Below are positions 38,743 to 47,552 of a stretch of DNA of 64,000 nt, in pieces (position 1 is the first letter of the stretch; every line of letters starts with the position of its first letter). The translations under genes were made by a program, and so were the position numbers. The notes under the pieces were generated by a model, which saw only the letters and a list, made by a program, of their open reading frames with translations, was not told where the DNA came from and ran no database searches. Source of the stretch: Brevibacterium limosum (GTDB lineage Bacteria; Actinomycetota; Actinomycetes; Actinomycetales; Brevibacteriaceae); the NCBI RefSeq assembly GCF_011617705.1, contig NZ_CP050154.1, forward strand, positions 3,720,001 to 3,784,000, written 5' to 3'.

Positions 38743-40527
38743 TCAGTTCTCAGCGGTGGTCTCGCGGCCGGAGTCGCGCAGCAGTCGGCGTTGGATCTTT
38801 CCTGTGTGCGTCTTCGGCAGATCGGACATGACATGGACGATGCGGGGGTATTTGTAGGCGGCAAGCCGTTCCTTCGCGAATGCGATGAGCTCATCGGCGC
38901 TCGCGCTCTGCCCAGCGCGCAGAGAGACGTAGGCGACGACGGTCTCACCGCGGTAGTCGTCGGGCTGGCCGACGACGGCGGCTTCGAGCACGGCCGGGTG
39001 CTCATAGAGGACGTCCTCGACCTCGCGCGGCCACACCTTGAAGCCCGAGGCGTTGATCTGGTCCTTGATCCGGTCGACGAGGTAGATCCAGCCGGCGTCG
39101 TCCATGACTCCGACATCGCCGGTGCGCAGCCAGCCGTCGTCGAAGGCCGCCTCATCGGCTTCGGGTCTGCCGAGGTAGCCGGGCGTGATCTGCGGTCCGC
39201 GCAGCTCGAGTTCACCGGCCGTGGCATCGGTGACGACGGTTCCGTCGGCGACGTCGACGATGCGGGCCTCGAGTCCGGGGAACGGCACGCCGACGGCCAG
39301 GGTGTCGGTGGCCGCGTCGACGGGTGCCTCGGTGTTCGGCGGGACTCCGATGACCGCCGAGGCGGTTTCGGTCATCCCGTAGATGTTGTGGATGTAGTGG
39401 CCGAACCGGTTCCGGAAGCGCTCCACGGTGGCCGGCGGCACGGGGGCTCCGCCGGAGTAGAGGCAGCGGATGCTCTTCAGGTCGTCTGCGGTCGCCGTCT
39501 CGTGTTCGAGCAGGGCGTTGTAGACGGTGATCGAGCCGATGGTCACGGTCACCTTGTCGTCGCGGATGGCGGTCACGATCTTCTCCGCGTTGACGCGGCC
39601 GATGAAGTCGAGTGTGATCGGGAAGATCAGGGAGGTCGCCGCGCATGCGACGGCACCGGTGATGTGGAAGAGCGGGGCGATGGCGAGCATGACGTCGCCT
39701 TCGCCGAGGTTCATCCACGCTCCGTACGACCGTGCCACTGCAAGGACGTTGCGGTGGGTGCCGACGGCACCCTTGGCCGGACCGGTGGTCCCGGAGGTGT
39801 AGGTGAGCAGGGCGGCGTCGTCGAGGCCGGGCAGCAGGTCCGTGCGGCGGTTGGGCGCATCGGCGCGACCGGCGAACGCCTCGGTGCGGTGGGCGGCGAG
39901 GAAGTCGCCCCACGAATCGACGGTGATGCCCGCATCGGGGGCGGCCGCCTCGGTGAGGGTGGCTGTGGTCTGGGTGGCGTTTCCGGTCTGAGCTGCGGTG
40001 GTGAGCTCGGCGGGGTCGCGGTCGTATTCGTCGTCATCGGTCGTGAGCACCCAGGTCAGGGAGCTGCCGGTGAGGGTCTCGCGGACCTGGTCGAGGTCGG
40101 CTTCGTCGCAGATGATCGCCGAGGCGGCCGAATCGTCGACGAGTGCGCGCAGTTCGCGACCGCGGTACATGGGGTTGAGGACGAGGGGGACGACTCCGAT
40201 CTTCCACGCCGCCAGCAGTGCCACGGCGAACTGCGGGACGTTCTGGAGGTAGACGCCGACGATGCTCGACTTCGTCAGGCCGCGGGCGAGGAATCCGGTG
40301 GCGAGCGCTTCGGATTCGCGGTCGATGTCGGTGGTGGTGAATGTGCGACCGCGGTAGGTCACGGCGGTCTGGTCGGGGTGGGCCTCGACGCGGTCATTCC
40401 ACGCATGGGCGGTGGACTCGTCGTGGATCGCCGGCGCCTCGCCGACTCCGGCGGGGTAGAGCCGCGTCCACACGTGCTGCGTGGGAGTAGGAGTGTCTTC
40501 GGCTGCCATCTGACTGTCGCCCTTCAT
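38743..40527 (-). CDS. AMP-dependent acyl-CoA synthetase
   Basis: A 594-residue adenylate-forming ligase that activates a carboxylic acid to its CoA thioester. Core motifs are LLTYTSGTTGPAKGAVGTH (P-loop), IYGMTETAS, GELELRGPQITPGYLGRPE, DDGWLRTGDVG and the C-terminal HTGKIQRRLLR with the catalytic Lys. An insertion rich in Thr/Ala (about residues 165-190) is unusual. It is the first gene of the leftward acyl-CoA cluster and divergent from a TetR regulator. The start may be the ATG at 40527 or the one at 40509. Neither has a perfect ribosome site. Confidence 0.92.
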   Translation of the reverse strand: MKGDSQMAAEDTPTPTQHVWTRLYPAGVGEAPAIHDESTAHAWNDRVEAHPDQTAVTYRGRTFTTTDIDRESEALATGFLARGLTKSSIVGVYLQNVPQFAVALLAAWKIGVVPLVLNPMYRGRELRALVDDSAASAIICDEADLDQVRETLTGSSLTWVLTTDDDEYDRDPAELTTAAQTGNATQTTATLTEAAAPDAGITVDSWGDFLAAHRTEAFAGRADAPNRRTDLLPGLDDAALLTYTSGTTGPAKGAVGTHRNVLAVARSYGAWMNLGEGDVMLAIAPLFHITGAVACAATSLIFPITLDFIGRVNAEKIVTAIRDDKVTVTIGSITVYNALLEHETATADDLKSIRCLYSGGAPVPPATVERFRNRFGHYIHNIYGMTETASAVIGVPPNTEAPVDAATDTLAVGVPFPGLEARIVDVADGTVVTDATAGELELRGPQITPGYLGRPEADEAAFDDGWLRTGDVGVMDDAGWIYLVDRIKDQINASGFKVWPREVEDVLYEHPAVLEAAVVGQPDDYRGETVVAYVSLRAGQSASADELIAFAKERLAAYKYPRIVHVMSDLPKTHTGKIQRRLLRDSGRETTAEN

Positions 40528-40558
40528 CGCGTCGGATCGGAACTTTTCTTTGTGGCCG

Positions 40559-40576
40559 ACCGAGCGCTCGCTCGGT
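40559..40576. promoter_or_regulatory. TetR-type operator
   Basis: ACCGAGCG-CT-CGCTCGGT is a perfect 8+2+8 palindrome between the divergent CoA ligase and TetR genes. It is the likely binding site of the adjacent regulator, controlling the ligase-SDR-dehydrogenase-kinase genes. Confidence 0.75.
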
Positions 40577-40718
40577 TAGTTCTGTATCGTAGGTCACATG
40601 GTGGTCGGGCGCAAGGGCGCGCGGCGGGATGCCTCGGCGGTCAAATGGAACCGCCGGGCCGGATTGGCCGTAGATTAGGGATGACGAGACAGTGAGACGG
40701 ATCAGGCAAGGACACCCC

Positions 40719-41333
40719 GTGAGCAACACACCCAAGCCCGACTGGCGAGACTACGACGCGCCACTGCTGACGCCGATCCTCCAGTCCGCGCTCGACAGCT
40801 TCGTCAAAGGCGGCTTCCACGGCACGAGCATCCGCCAACTCGCCGGTGCCGCTGGTCTGTCAGTGCCCGGTCTCTATCATCACTTCGCGTCGAAGCACGC
40901 GATCCTCGCCGAGATCGATCGCCTGGCGATGGAGGATCTGTGGCAGCGCAGCGTCGCCGCACTCGCCGACGGAGGGCAGGAGCCGACCGCGCGGTTCGAT
41001 CGGCTCATCGAATGCCTGCTGCTCTTCCACGCTCACCAGTCGGATCTCGCCTTCATCGCGTTCAGCGAGATCCGGGCCCTGCAGGATCAGCACCGGGACG
41101 CCCATATCGCCGCGCGTGACCGGCAGCAGAAACTCCTCGACGAGGTGGTCGAGGAGTGTGTTGCCGACGGCAGTTTCAGCACGGAGTTCCCGCGTGATGC
41201 CTCACGTGCGATCACGACGATCTGCACAGGTGTCTCACAGTGGTACCGGACCGGCGGCGAGCTGACACCAGCGGACTTGGCCGACCGCTACGGACTCATC
41301 TGCGCCCACGCCGCCGGCCTCCCGGTGAAGTAG
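40719..41333 (+). CDS. TetR/AcrR family transcriptional regulator
   Basis: A 204-residue regulator. The N-terminal HTH reads FVKGGFHGTSIRQLAGAAGL then VPGLYHHFASKHAIL, typical of TetR. The C-terminal part is an all-helical ligand domain. It likely senses an acyl-CoA or the free acid and represses the divergent CoA ligase operon. The GTG at 40719 has AAGGA 7 bases upstream and is preferred over a further upstream start. A TAGATT -10 box lies at about 40671. Convergent with an SDR gene, with two strong hairpins between them. Confidence 0.9.
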   Translation: MSNTPKPDWRDYDAPLLTPILQSALDSFVKGGFHGTSIRQLAGAAGLSVPGLYHHFASKHAILAEIDRLAMEDLWQRSVAALADGGQEPTARFDRLIECLLLFHAHQSDLAFIAFSEIRALQDQHRDAHIAARDRQQKLLDEVVEECVADGSFSTEFPRDASRAITTICTGVSQWYRTGGELTPADLADRYGLICAHAAGLPVK

Positions 41334-41403
41334 CGACCGGCGCTCAGGCGCTGCCGCTTGCCCGCACGCGGCAGCGAACACCTTCTGCACTGGATTGTTG
41401 GGG

Positions 41404-41443
41404 CGATCCACGGTGGTTTCCACGCCTGAAACACCGTGGATCG
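41404..41443. terminator. 12-bp stem hairpin after the TetR gene
   Basis: CGATCCACGGTG (41404-41415) pairs perfectly with CACCGTGGATCG (41432-41443) around a 16-base loop, 70 bases past the TetR stop. Confidence 0.6.
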
Positions 41444-41482
41444 ACCCACCAATGCGCCTCAGAAAGGTACCGCAAAGAACTT

Positions 41483-41531
41483 AGGTCGCCATCGGATACT
41501 TTCCGTCAAGAGAAGTATCCGATGGCGACCT
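41483..41531. terminator. 19-bp perfect stem between convergent genes
   Basis: AGGTCGCCATCGGATACTT (41483-41501) and its exact complement (41513-41531) enclose an 11-base loop. On the minus strand AAGTTCTTTG follows. It is a probable bidirectional terminator for the TetR and SDR genes. Confidence 0.75.
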
Positions 41532-41554
41532 GAAATCGAGCCGCAGGCTCAGTC

Positions 41555-42373
41555 TCAGGCGCTGCCGCCGGCGGTGACGACTCCCCCATCGGCGGTGAGC
41601 ACCTGGGCGGTGATCCAGTCGGCGTCGTCGGAGGCGAGATAGGCGACGGCACCGGCGATGTCCTCGGGAGTGCCGAGGCGCTTGACCGGGTACGCGGAGG
41701 CGACCTCCTCTTCCCTGCCCTCGTAGAGCGCGGTCGCGAACTTCGTCTTCACGACCGCCGGGGCGACGGCATTGACGCGGATGTCGGGACCGAGCTCGAC
41801 TGCGAGCGTCTTCGTCAGATGCGAGACCGCAGCCTTCGAAATACCGTAGAAACCGATCCCCTCGCTCGGGACCTGTCCGGCGACCGACGACAGGGTCACG
41901 ACGCGGCCTCTGTTCCCTCGGAAGTTCAGGCCCGGGTGGTGGACAGCGTCCTGCACCCAGGACAGCGTGCCGAGGACGTTGACGTCGAAGATCTTCCGCG
42001 CGGCATCGAGGTCCATGTCCACCAGCGGCCCGTAGACGGGGTTGATCCCGGCGTTGGCCACGAGCACATCGAGGCGGCCGAATCTCTGCGCGACCGTGTC
42101 GAACACCTCTGCCCGGTGAGCCGGGTCATCGGCCTTGCCGGCGATGGCGAGCGCCGTGCCTTCGGGGAACTCGGCGGCCGCTTCGTTCAGCGCCTCGGGC
42201 TTGCGTGCGGTGAGGACGACAGTGGCCCCCTCCGCGTTGAGCCGCCGAGCGATTCCGAGCCCGATGCCACGGCTGGCACCCGTGATGACGGCGACCTGCC
42301 CTTCGAACCGACGACCGGACTTCGGAGCCGCCGAGGCGGCTGCCGGCTGAGTGGCTGAGGTGCTGTCTGACAT
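41555..42373 (-). CDS. SDR family oxidoreductase, paralogue of the 37857 gene
   Basis: A 272-residue classical SDR with TGASRGIGLGIA, ANAGINPVYG, TLSSVAGQVPSEG and the YGISK active site. It shares most of its length with the SDR in the CoA ligase operon, for example VVLTARKPE and GKADDPAHR, but carries an extra Ala-rich N-terminus of about 15 residues. It is transcribed alone. GGAG is 7 bases before the ATG at 42373. An imperfect GCGAGCG/CGTTCG inverted element lies upstream (about 42438-42452), reminiscent of a TetR-type operator, so it may belong to the same regulon (inference). Confidence 0.9.
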   Translation of the reverse strand: MSDSTSATQPAAASAAPKSGRRFEGQVAVITGASRGIGLGIARRLNAEGATVVLTARKPEALNEAAAEFPEGTALAIAGKADDPAHRAEVFDTVAQRFGRLDVLVANAGINPVYGPLVDMDLDAARKIFDVNVLGTLSWVQDAVHHPGLNFRGNRGRVVTLSSVAGQVPSEGIGFYGISKAAVSHLTKTLAVELGPDIRVNAVAPAVVKTKFATALYEGREEEVASAYPVKRLGTPEDIAGAVAYLASDDADWITAQVLTADGGVVTAGGSA

Positions 42374-42507
42374 AGATGAACTCCAGTGTTCGTGCGGTGA
42401 CATGAGCATTCGGTGCTGAGCTGGCGAAACGCTGTGAAGCGAGCGTTCGTTCAGCGATCAGTTCTCATCGTAGGCATGGGCACCGAAGGAAGACAAGGAC
42501 AGCGGCA

Positions 42508-43830
42508 TTGAGTTGGGACGAGAATGAAGACATGAATCACCTCGAGTTCCATCTCGACCTCGGTCCGGCCGACCGGTTCCCGCTCGCTCGGGAGGCCGTC
42601 TTCTCGTGGACGCTCCAGGAGCTCGCGGGCGTCGTCGTCCGCCCCGCCCGGCGCGTGACCGCAGGCCAGATCGTCGATCTCCACCTCAATCCCGTATGGC
42701 CGATCTCGCCGAGGCGGCTGCACGGTCGGGATCTGCTCGTGCCGGTCGGTTCGTGCGTCGTCACCAGAGTCGTCGACGAGGAGGACCGGGCCGGGTTCAC
42801 CTATCGGACTCTGCCGGGGCATCTCGAGGACGGGGAGGAGACCTTCCTCGTGTCCATCGGGTCCGGCGGCCGCCTCGGCGTGACCATCAGCGCCGATTCC
42901 GTTCCTGCTCATCCGCTGCTTCGCCTGGCCGCTCCAGTGACGGTGGCCGCGCAGGAGATGATGGCCGGGCGCTATGCCGAAGGGCTGAAGCGGCAGCTCA
43001 GAACCGCCGACGGCAGTCGTCTCGCACGCGCCCTCGCTTCGGCCTCGGCCCTGCTCGGGCGGGAGCTGAGCTTCGTCGAAGCCCTTGCCGGCGGTCAGCA
43101 CGCGGTGACAGCGGCGGCCCGAGTCGGAGACGAGGAGCTCGTCGTCCGCCTGTTCCCCGTCGGCCACGACGCAGCGATCCGAGAGACCGCTGTGCTGGAT
43201 CGGCTGGCCCCTCTCGGTGATCTCGTCCCCCACCTCGTCGCACACAGCACAGACCTGCACGACCCGGTCATCGTCACGACCCGCGTGCCGGGCTCAGCAC
43301 CGGATCCGGCGACGCCACTGACCACCATCGCCCGCGAGATGGCAGCAGCCCTGATTCGCATCCACGCGCTCGACGGGACCGGCCTGCCTCCGACGCCGCA
43401 GTCCCCGCCGAACGGAGACTCAGCCCTCGCCGTTCGGGCACAACGGGAGTGGGTGAGCCTCGACATGACCGATCCCGTCCTCACACATACGGACTTCTGG
43501 ACCGGCAATGCCCTTTGGGCGCGGGGACGCCTCACCGGAATCGTCGATTGGTCGGGCGCGAGCCGCGGACCGCGCGGCGTCGACCTCGCCTGGTGCCGCC
43601 AGGATCTCGTGCTCCTCGGCTCCCCCGAGGCGGCGCACATCCTCCTCGACGAATACGAACGTCTTCTGGGCCGCCGCATCTCCGACATCGGCGCGTGGGA
43701 CGTCCAAGCCGCGGCACGTGCCCACGAACGCGTCGAGACCTGGCTGCCCAACTATCACGGGATCGGTCTCACGGACATGACCGCCGAGGATCTCCGCCAC
43801 CGCCTCGACACATGGAACGCGCGGCTGTGA
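42508..43830 (+). CDS. DUF1990 domain fused to APH-fold phosphotransferase
   Basis: A 440-residue two-domain protein. The N-terminal 160 residues match DUF1990: FSWTLQELAGVVVRPAR, GFTYRTLPGHLEDGEETFLV and a terminal QEMMAGRYAEGLKR. The C-terminal 270 residues are an APH-type kinase with GGQHAVTAAARVGDEELVV, the catalytic loop THTDFWTGNALW (near residue 328) and metal motif IVDWSGASRGPRGVDLAW. The function is unknown; the kinase parts suggest phosphorylation of a small molecule. The TTG at 42508 follows AAGGAC, while an ATG at 42532 is the alternative start. The 3' end of the gene is duplicated in tandem just downstream. Confidence 0.8.
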   Translation: MSWDENEDMNHLEFHLDLGPADRFPLAREAVFSWTLQELAGVVVRPARRVTAGQIVDLHLNPVWPISPRRLHGRDLLVPVGSCVVTRVVDEEDRAGFTYRTLPGHLEDGEETFLVSIGSGGRLGVTISADSVPAHPLLRLAAPVTVAAQEMMAGRYAEGLKRQLRTADGSRLARALASASALLGRELSFVEALAGGQHAVTAAARVGDEELVVRLFPVGHDAAIRETAVLDRLAPLGDLVPHLVAHSTDLHDPVIVTTRVPGSAPDPATPLTTIAREMAAALIRIHALDGTGLPPTPQSPPNGDSALAVRAQREWVSLDMTDPVLTHTDFWTGNALWARGRLTGIVDWSGASRGPRGVDLAWCRQDLVLLGSPEAAHILLDEYERLLGRRISDIGAWDVQAAARAHERVETWLPNYHGIGLTDMTAEDLRHRLDTWNARL

Positions 43831-43906
43831 GCACCGCCTCGAAATCTGGAACGCGAGGCTGTGAGCACCGCCTCGACACTTGGAACGCGGGGCTGTGAGC
43901 ACCGCC
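43798..43906 (+). repeat. 34-bp tandem repeat spanning a stop codon
   Basis: Three copies of a 34-bp unit (43798-43831, 43832-43865, 43866-43899) plus seven bases of a fourth. Copy 1 encodes the last codons and TGA stop of the DUF1990-kinase gene. Copies 2 and 3 differ from it by four to five bases each. Confidence 0.85.
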
Positions 43907-43970
43907 GGACGCCAGCTGCAACACCATCGGACAGCAGGGCTGACACTGCGCCCAGCCGGCGGTCGGTGCC

Positions 43971-44867
43971 TCATTCCACGGTCGGCAGGACCGCCTCGGC
44001 GAGGGTGAGCACCGCCTCCACGGATGCCTTTCCGTGGTCGGTGCGGTGGGCGAGGTAGAGCTTCGTGGGCTCGTCGGGGATGTCGAGCGGCACGGCGACG
44101 GTGCCGGACTCACGCGTGGCGGCGGACACCGAGTCGAAGGTGATCGAGATGCCGACCCCGGCCGCGACCAGAGCCCCGATCGTCTGTGAATCCGGCGCGC
44201 TCTGGACCAGCCGCGGCGAGAATCCCGCTTCGTGGCACAGCCGCAGCGTCGTCTCGCGCAGCGTCGAGCTCGGGTGCTCGGGCAGAGCGATGAAATCCTC
44301 GTCGGCGAGCTCATCCACCCGCACCGAGGCGCGTCCCACCAGTCGATGCCCCACCGGCAGTGCGGCCGAGAGCCGCTCGACCATCACCGCCCGGCCCGTG
44401 ACCCCGGGCGGCCGCTTCGCCCACCTCACGAGGGCGAGGTCGAGCGAGCCGTCGACGAGGCGGGTGATCCCCTCCTCGGCGTAGACATCGGACTCGAGCC
44501 CGAAGCTGATCCCCGGTCTGTGCTCAGTCGATGCGGCCACGAGCGCGGCGGCCAGCCTGCGCGAGGACGAGCGGGCGAATCCGAATTCGATGCGCCCCGT
44601 CTCTCCGTCGGCCGCCCGGCGCACCGCCTCGGCGGCCAATGATCGGTACTCGACCATCTTCCGAGCCGGCTCCAGCATCGCCTCCCCCGCCGCGGTCAGC
44701 GCCACATGGCGGGTCGTGCGCCGGAACAGATCGACGCCGAGGTGGTCCTCGAGCGCACGGATCGTGCGGCTCAGCGGCGGCTGCAGCATCCCGAGCCGCT
44801 CGGCCGCGCGACCGAAGTGCAGCTCCTCAGCGACGGCGAGGAACGCCTTGACCTGCTGAATCTCCAT
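43971..44867 (-). CDS. LysR family transcriptional regulator
   Basis: A 298-residue regulator with the N-terminal LysR HTH (QQVKAFLAVAEELHFGRAAE, then PPLSRTIRALEDHLGVDLF) and a periplasmic-binding-like effector domain. It is divergent from a CoA-transferase/acyl-CoA dehydrogenase/SDR operon and likely activates it in response to the substrate. A LysR-type dyad sits in the shared intergenic region. AAGGGC is about 5 bases before the ATG. Confidence 0.92.
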   Translation of the reverse strand: MEIQQVKAFLAVAEELHFGRAAERLGMLQPPLSRTIRALEDHLGVDLFRRTTRHVALTAAGEAMLEPARKMVEYRSLAAEAVRRAADGETGRIEFGFARSSSRRLAAALVAASTEHRPGISFGLESDVYAEEGITRLVDGSLDLALVRWAKRPPGVTGRAVMVERLSAALPVGHRLVGRASVRVDELADEDFIALPEHPSSTLRETTLRLCHEAGFSPRLVQSAPDSQTIGALVAAGVGISITFDSVSAATRESGTVAVPLDIPDEPTKLYLAHRTDHGKASVEAVLTLAEAVLPTVE

Positions 44868-44909
44868 CGACTGCCCTTCTTCCCACTCCGCGCCGATATC
44901 CGTCTTGAT

Positions 44910-44929
44910 AATAATGCATGTACATTATT
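44910..44929. promoter_or_regulatory. LysR-type operator dyad
   Basis: AATAATG-CATGTA-CATTATT is a perfect 7+6+7 inverted repeat, conspicuously AT-rich, in the intergenic region between the divergent LysR and CoA-transferase genes. Confidence 0.75.
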
Positions 44930-45051
44930 GCCGGTTTTGTTATATGGTGGGACGGACCACGCGCCGACCGCGCAGGCTCGAGCCTCGAATGCCGAGCCCG
45001 ACAGCGCGCAGCAGCGCCGCCGGACCACGACAGACAGGAAGACTTTCGACG

Positions 45052-46266
45052 ATGAAGCAGTCGACCACTTCTGAGCACGACCACCGCCGGTCGCCTGCCC
45101 ACGACCGCCTCGAGGAGTTCCTCCCCCGCGCCGGCTCGGGTCCGCTGTCGGGACAGATCGTCGTCGACTTCTCCCGCGTCCTCGCCGGACCGTATTCGAC
45201 GATGATGCTCGCCGACCTCGGCGCCACCGTCATCAAGGTCGAAGGACCCAAGGGCGATGACACCCGGCATTGGGCTCCGCCGGTACGCGACGAGGACGCC
45301 ACCTACTATCTGTCGATCAACCGCAACAAGTACGACATCGTCCTCGACTTCACCGACCCCGACGACCTCGCCACCGCGCAGAAGCTCGCGGCCGAAGCCG
45401 ATATCGTCGTCGAGAACTTCAAGCCCGGCGGGCTGGCGAAGTACGGCCTCGACTTCGACAGCGTCTCCACGACCAATCCGACGGTCGTCTATGCTTCGGT
45501 GACCGGTTTCGGGCGTGAGAACCCGCTGCCCGGATACGACCTCCTCATGCAGGCGCTGTCCGGTTTCATGTCGGTCACCGGCAGCCCCGACGGTTCGCCG
45601 TACCGCGCCGGTGTCGCCGTCTTCGACGTCATGACCGGCCTGCACACGACGATCGGCATTCTCGCCGCCGTCCAGCACCGCACCCTGACCGGAGAGGGTC
45701 AGCTCGTCGAGACCAACCTCATGTCCTCGGCCATGTCCGGCCTGGCCAACCAGTCCGGCGCCTATGCCGCCGCGGGCGTCGATCCGACCCGGATGGGCAA
45801 CGCCCACCCCAGTCTCTACCCCTACCAGCCGATGGCCACGAAGTCCGGCGAGATCATCGTCGCCGCGGCCAATGACGGCCAGTTCCGGATCCTCGCCGAG
45901 GTGGTCGGCCGCCCCGATTGGTGCGACGACGAACGATTCGCCGACGCGAAGAACCGCAACGCCAACCGCGACGCCCTCGAGCCCGAGCTGCTCGAGGCCC
46001 TTCGGGCCCACACCGCCCAGGAATGGTTCGACAGGCTTTCGACCGCCGGGCTGCCCTGTGCCCCGATCAACACGATCGCCGAAGGCGTCGAACACGCCAA
46101 GAGCCTCGGCTTGGAGCCGGTCGTGGACACCGGCAGCGGCGGACGCGTCGTCCCGACCGTCCGCAACCCGATCACCCTGTCGAGGTCGCAGGTCTCCTAC
46201 GATCTCGCACCGCCGGAGCTCGGCGCCGACTCCGATCGGGTCCGTGCCTGGCTCGACAGCCTCTAG
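45052..46266 (+). CDS. Class III (CaiB/BaiF) CoA-transferase
   Basis: A 404-residue family III CoA-transferase that moves CoA between acyl-CoA and a free acid. Motifs are VVDFSRVLAGPYSTMMLADL, GATVIKVEGPKGDDTRHW, FKPGGLAKYGLD and GYDLLMQALSGFMSVTG with the catalytic Asp near residue 163. Later blocks are GPAGVAVFD-like YRAGVAVFDVMTG and PCAPINTIAEG. AGGAAG lies 10 bases before the ATG at 45052. An upstream extension into the operator region was rejected. It is the first gene of a three-gene rightward operon under the divergent LysR regulator. Confidence 0.92.
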   Translation: MKQSTTSEHDHRRSPAHDRLEEFLPRAGSGPLSGQIVVDFSRVLAGPYSTMMLADLGATVIKVEGPKGDDTRHWAPPVRDEDATYYLSINRNKYDIVLDFTDPDDLATAQKLAAEADIVVENFKPGGLAKYGLDFDSVSTTNPTVVYASVTGFGRENPLPGYDLLMQALSGFMSVTGSPDGSPYRAGVAVFDVMTGLHTTIGILAAVQHRTLTGEGQLVETNLMSSAMSGLANQSGAYAAAGVDPTRMGNAHPSLYPYQPMATKSGEIIVAAANDGQFRILAEVVGRPDWCDDERFADAKNRNANRDALEPELLEALRAHTAQEWFDRLSTAGLPCAPINTIAEGVEHAKSLGLEPVVDTGSGGRVVPTVRNPITLSRSQVSYDLAPPELGADSDRVRAWLDSL

Positions 46267-46358
46267 ACCGCACCAGTTCGCACTCATCCAGTCAGAACCT
46301 CACCCCCGACGCCTGGCCGCAGACACCTGCACAGCGTCCGTCCGAAGGAGACACAGCA

Positions 46359-47522
46359 ATGGACAACTCGGAACTCGACGACATCCTCGCAGCCGTGCGC
46401 GAATTCGTGCGCGAGAAGGTCGTCCCCCTCGAGACCCAGGTCGAGGACGAGGACGCCTTTCCCGAGTCGATCATCAAGGAATCCGCCGAGATGGGACTCT
46501 TCGGCTGGGCCCTGCCCGAGGAGTACGGCAGCCTGGGCCTGAACGCCGAACAGGACGCGCTCCTGGCCATGGAACTCGGCTACACGACCCCGTCGTTCCG
46601 CTCGCTGTTCGGCACGAACAACGGCATCGCCGGACAGGTGCTCGTCAGCTACGGCACCGATGAGCAGAAGTCCGAGTGGCTGCCCCGTCTGGCCTCCGGC
46701 GACGTCGTCGCCTCCTTCGCCCTCACCGAGTCCGAGGCCGGTTCCGACCCCTCGGGCCTGCGCACGAAGGCCGAACGCGTTGGCGATGACTACATCATCA
46801 ACGGCTCGAAACGCTTCATCACCAATGCCGAGGCCTCCGATGTGCTCATGGTCTTCGCTCGCACCGACCCGAACGCCACCGGGTCGAAGGGCATCTCCGT
46901 CTTCCTCGTGCCCACGAAGTCCGCAGGCGTGACCGTCGGCCCGCACGATCACAAGATGGGTCAGGCCGGAGCTTGGACCTCGGAGATCTTCTTCGACGAC
47001 GTCCGCGTGCCCGCCGCCAACCTCATCGGCGGTGAGGAGGAGAAGGGCTTCTACGCAGCCATGGCCTCTCTGAACAAGGGTCGCCTGCACATCGCCGCGA
47101 TCTGCGTGGGCCAGTCCATCCGCATCCTCGACGAATCCGTGCGCTTCGCCGCCGAGGCGAAACAGGGCGGGGAGCCGATCGCCCGGTTCCAGCTCGTCCA
47201 GGCGATGCTCGCCGATATCTACACCGAGGTGGCTGCCGCCAAGGCGCTCGTCCTGTCGGCCGCGCAGCGCTGGGACGCAGAGACCGATCGCAAGCTCGGC
47301 CCCTCCTCGGCGAAGCTCTTCGCTTCCGAAGCCCTCGCCCGCATCGCCGACAAGGGCGTGCAGATCCAGGGCGGAATGGGCTATATGCGCGAATCCGCGG
47401 TCGAACGCTTCTACCGTCACGCTCGCCTGTTCCGCATCTATGAAGGCACCTCCGAGGTCCAGCGCGTCGTCGTCGCCCGCCAGCTCCTCAAAGGCGCACA
47501 CAAGCCGCAGTTCAACCTCTGA
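46359..47522 (+). CDS. Acyl-CoA dehydrogenase
   Basis: A 387-residue FAD-dependent dehydrogenase of normal length. Motifs are LPEEYGSLGL, FALTESEAGSDPSGLRTKA, INGSKRFITNAEASD, GMGYMRESAVERFYRHAR and IYEGTSEVQRVVVARQLL with the catalytic Glu near residue 366. It oxidises acyl-CoA to enoyl-CoA, feeding electrons to ETF. AAGGAG is 8 bases before the ATG. It follows the CoA-transferase by 92 bases and precedes an SDR by 30, so the set can activate an acid by CoA transfer, desaturate it and process the hydroxyacyl product. No enoyl-CoA hydratase is present here. Confidence 0.93.
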   Translation: MDNSELDDILAAVREFVREKVVPLETQVEDEDAFPESIIKESAEMGLFGWALPEEYGSLGLNAEQDALLAMELGYTTPSFRSLFGTNNGIAGQVLVSYGTDEQKSEWLPRLASGDVVASFALTESEAGSDPSGLRTKAERVGDDYIINGSKRFITNAEASDVLMVFARTDPNATGSKGISVFLVPTKSAGVTVGPHDHKMGQAGAWTSEIFFDDVRVPAANLIGGEEEKGFYAAMASLNKGRLHIAAICVGQSIRILDESVRFAAEAKQGGEPIARFQLVQAMLADIYTEVAAAKALVLSAAQRWDAETDRKLGPSSAKLFASEALARIADKGVQIQGGMGYMRESAVERFYRHARLFRIYEGTSEVQRVVVARQLLKGAHKPQFNL

Positions 47523-47552
47523 GAACAACCAACCACGTAAGAAAGGCATCAC

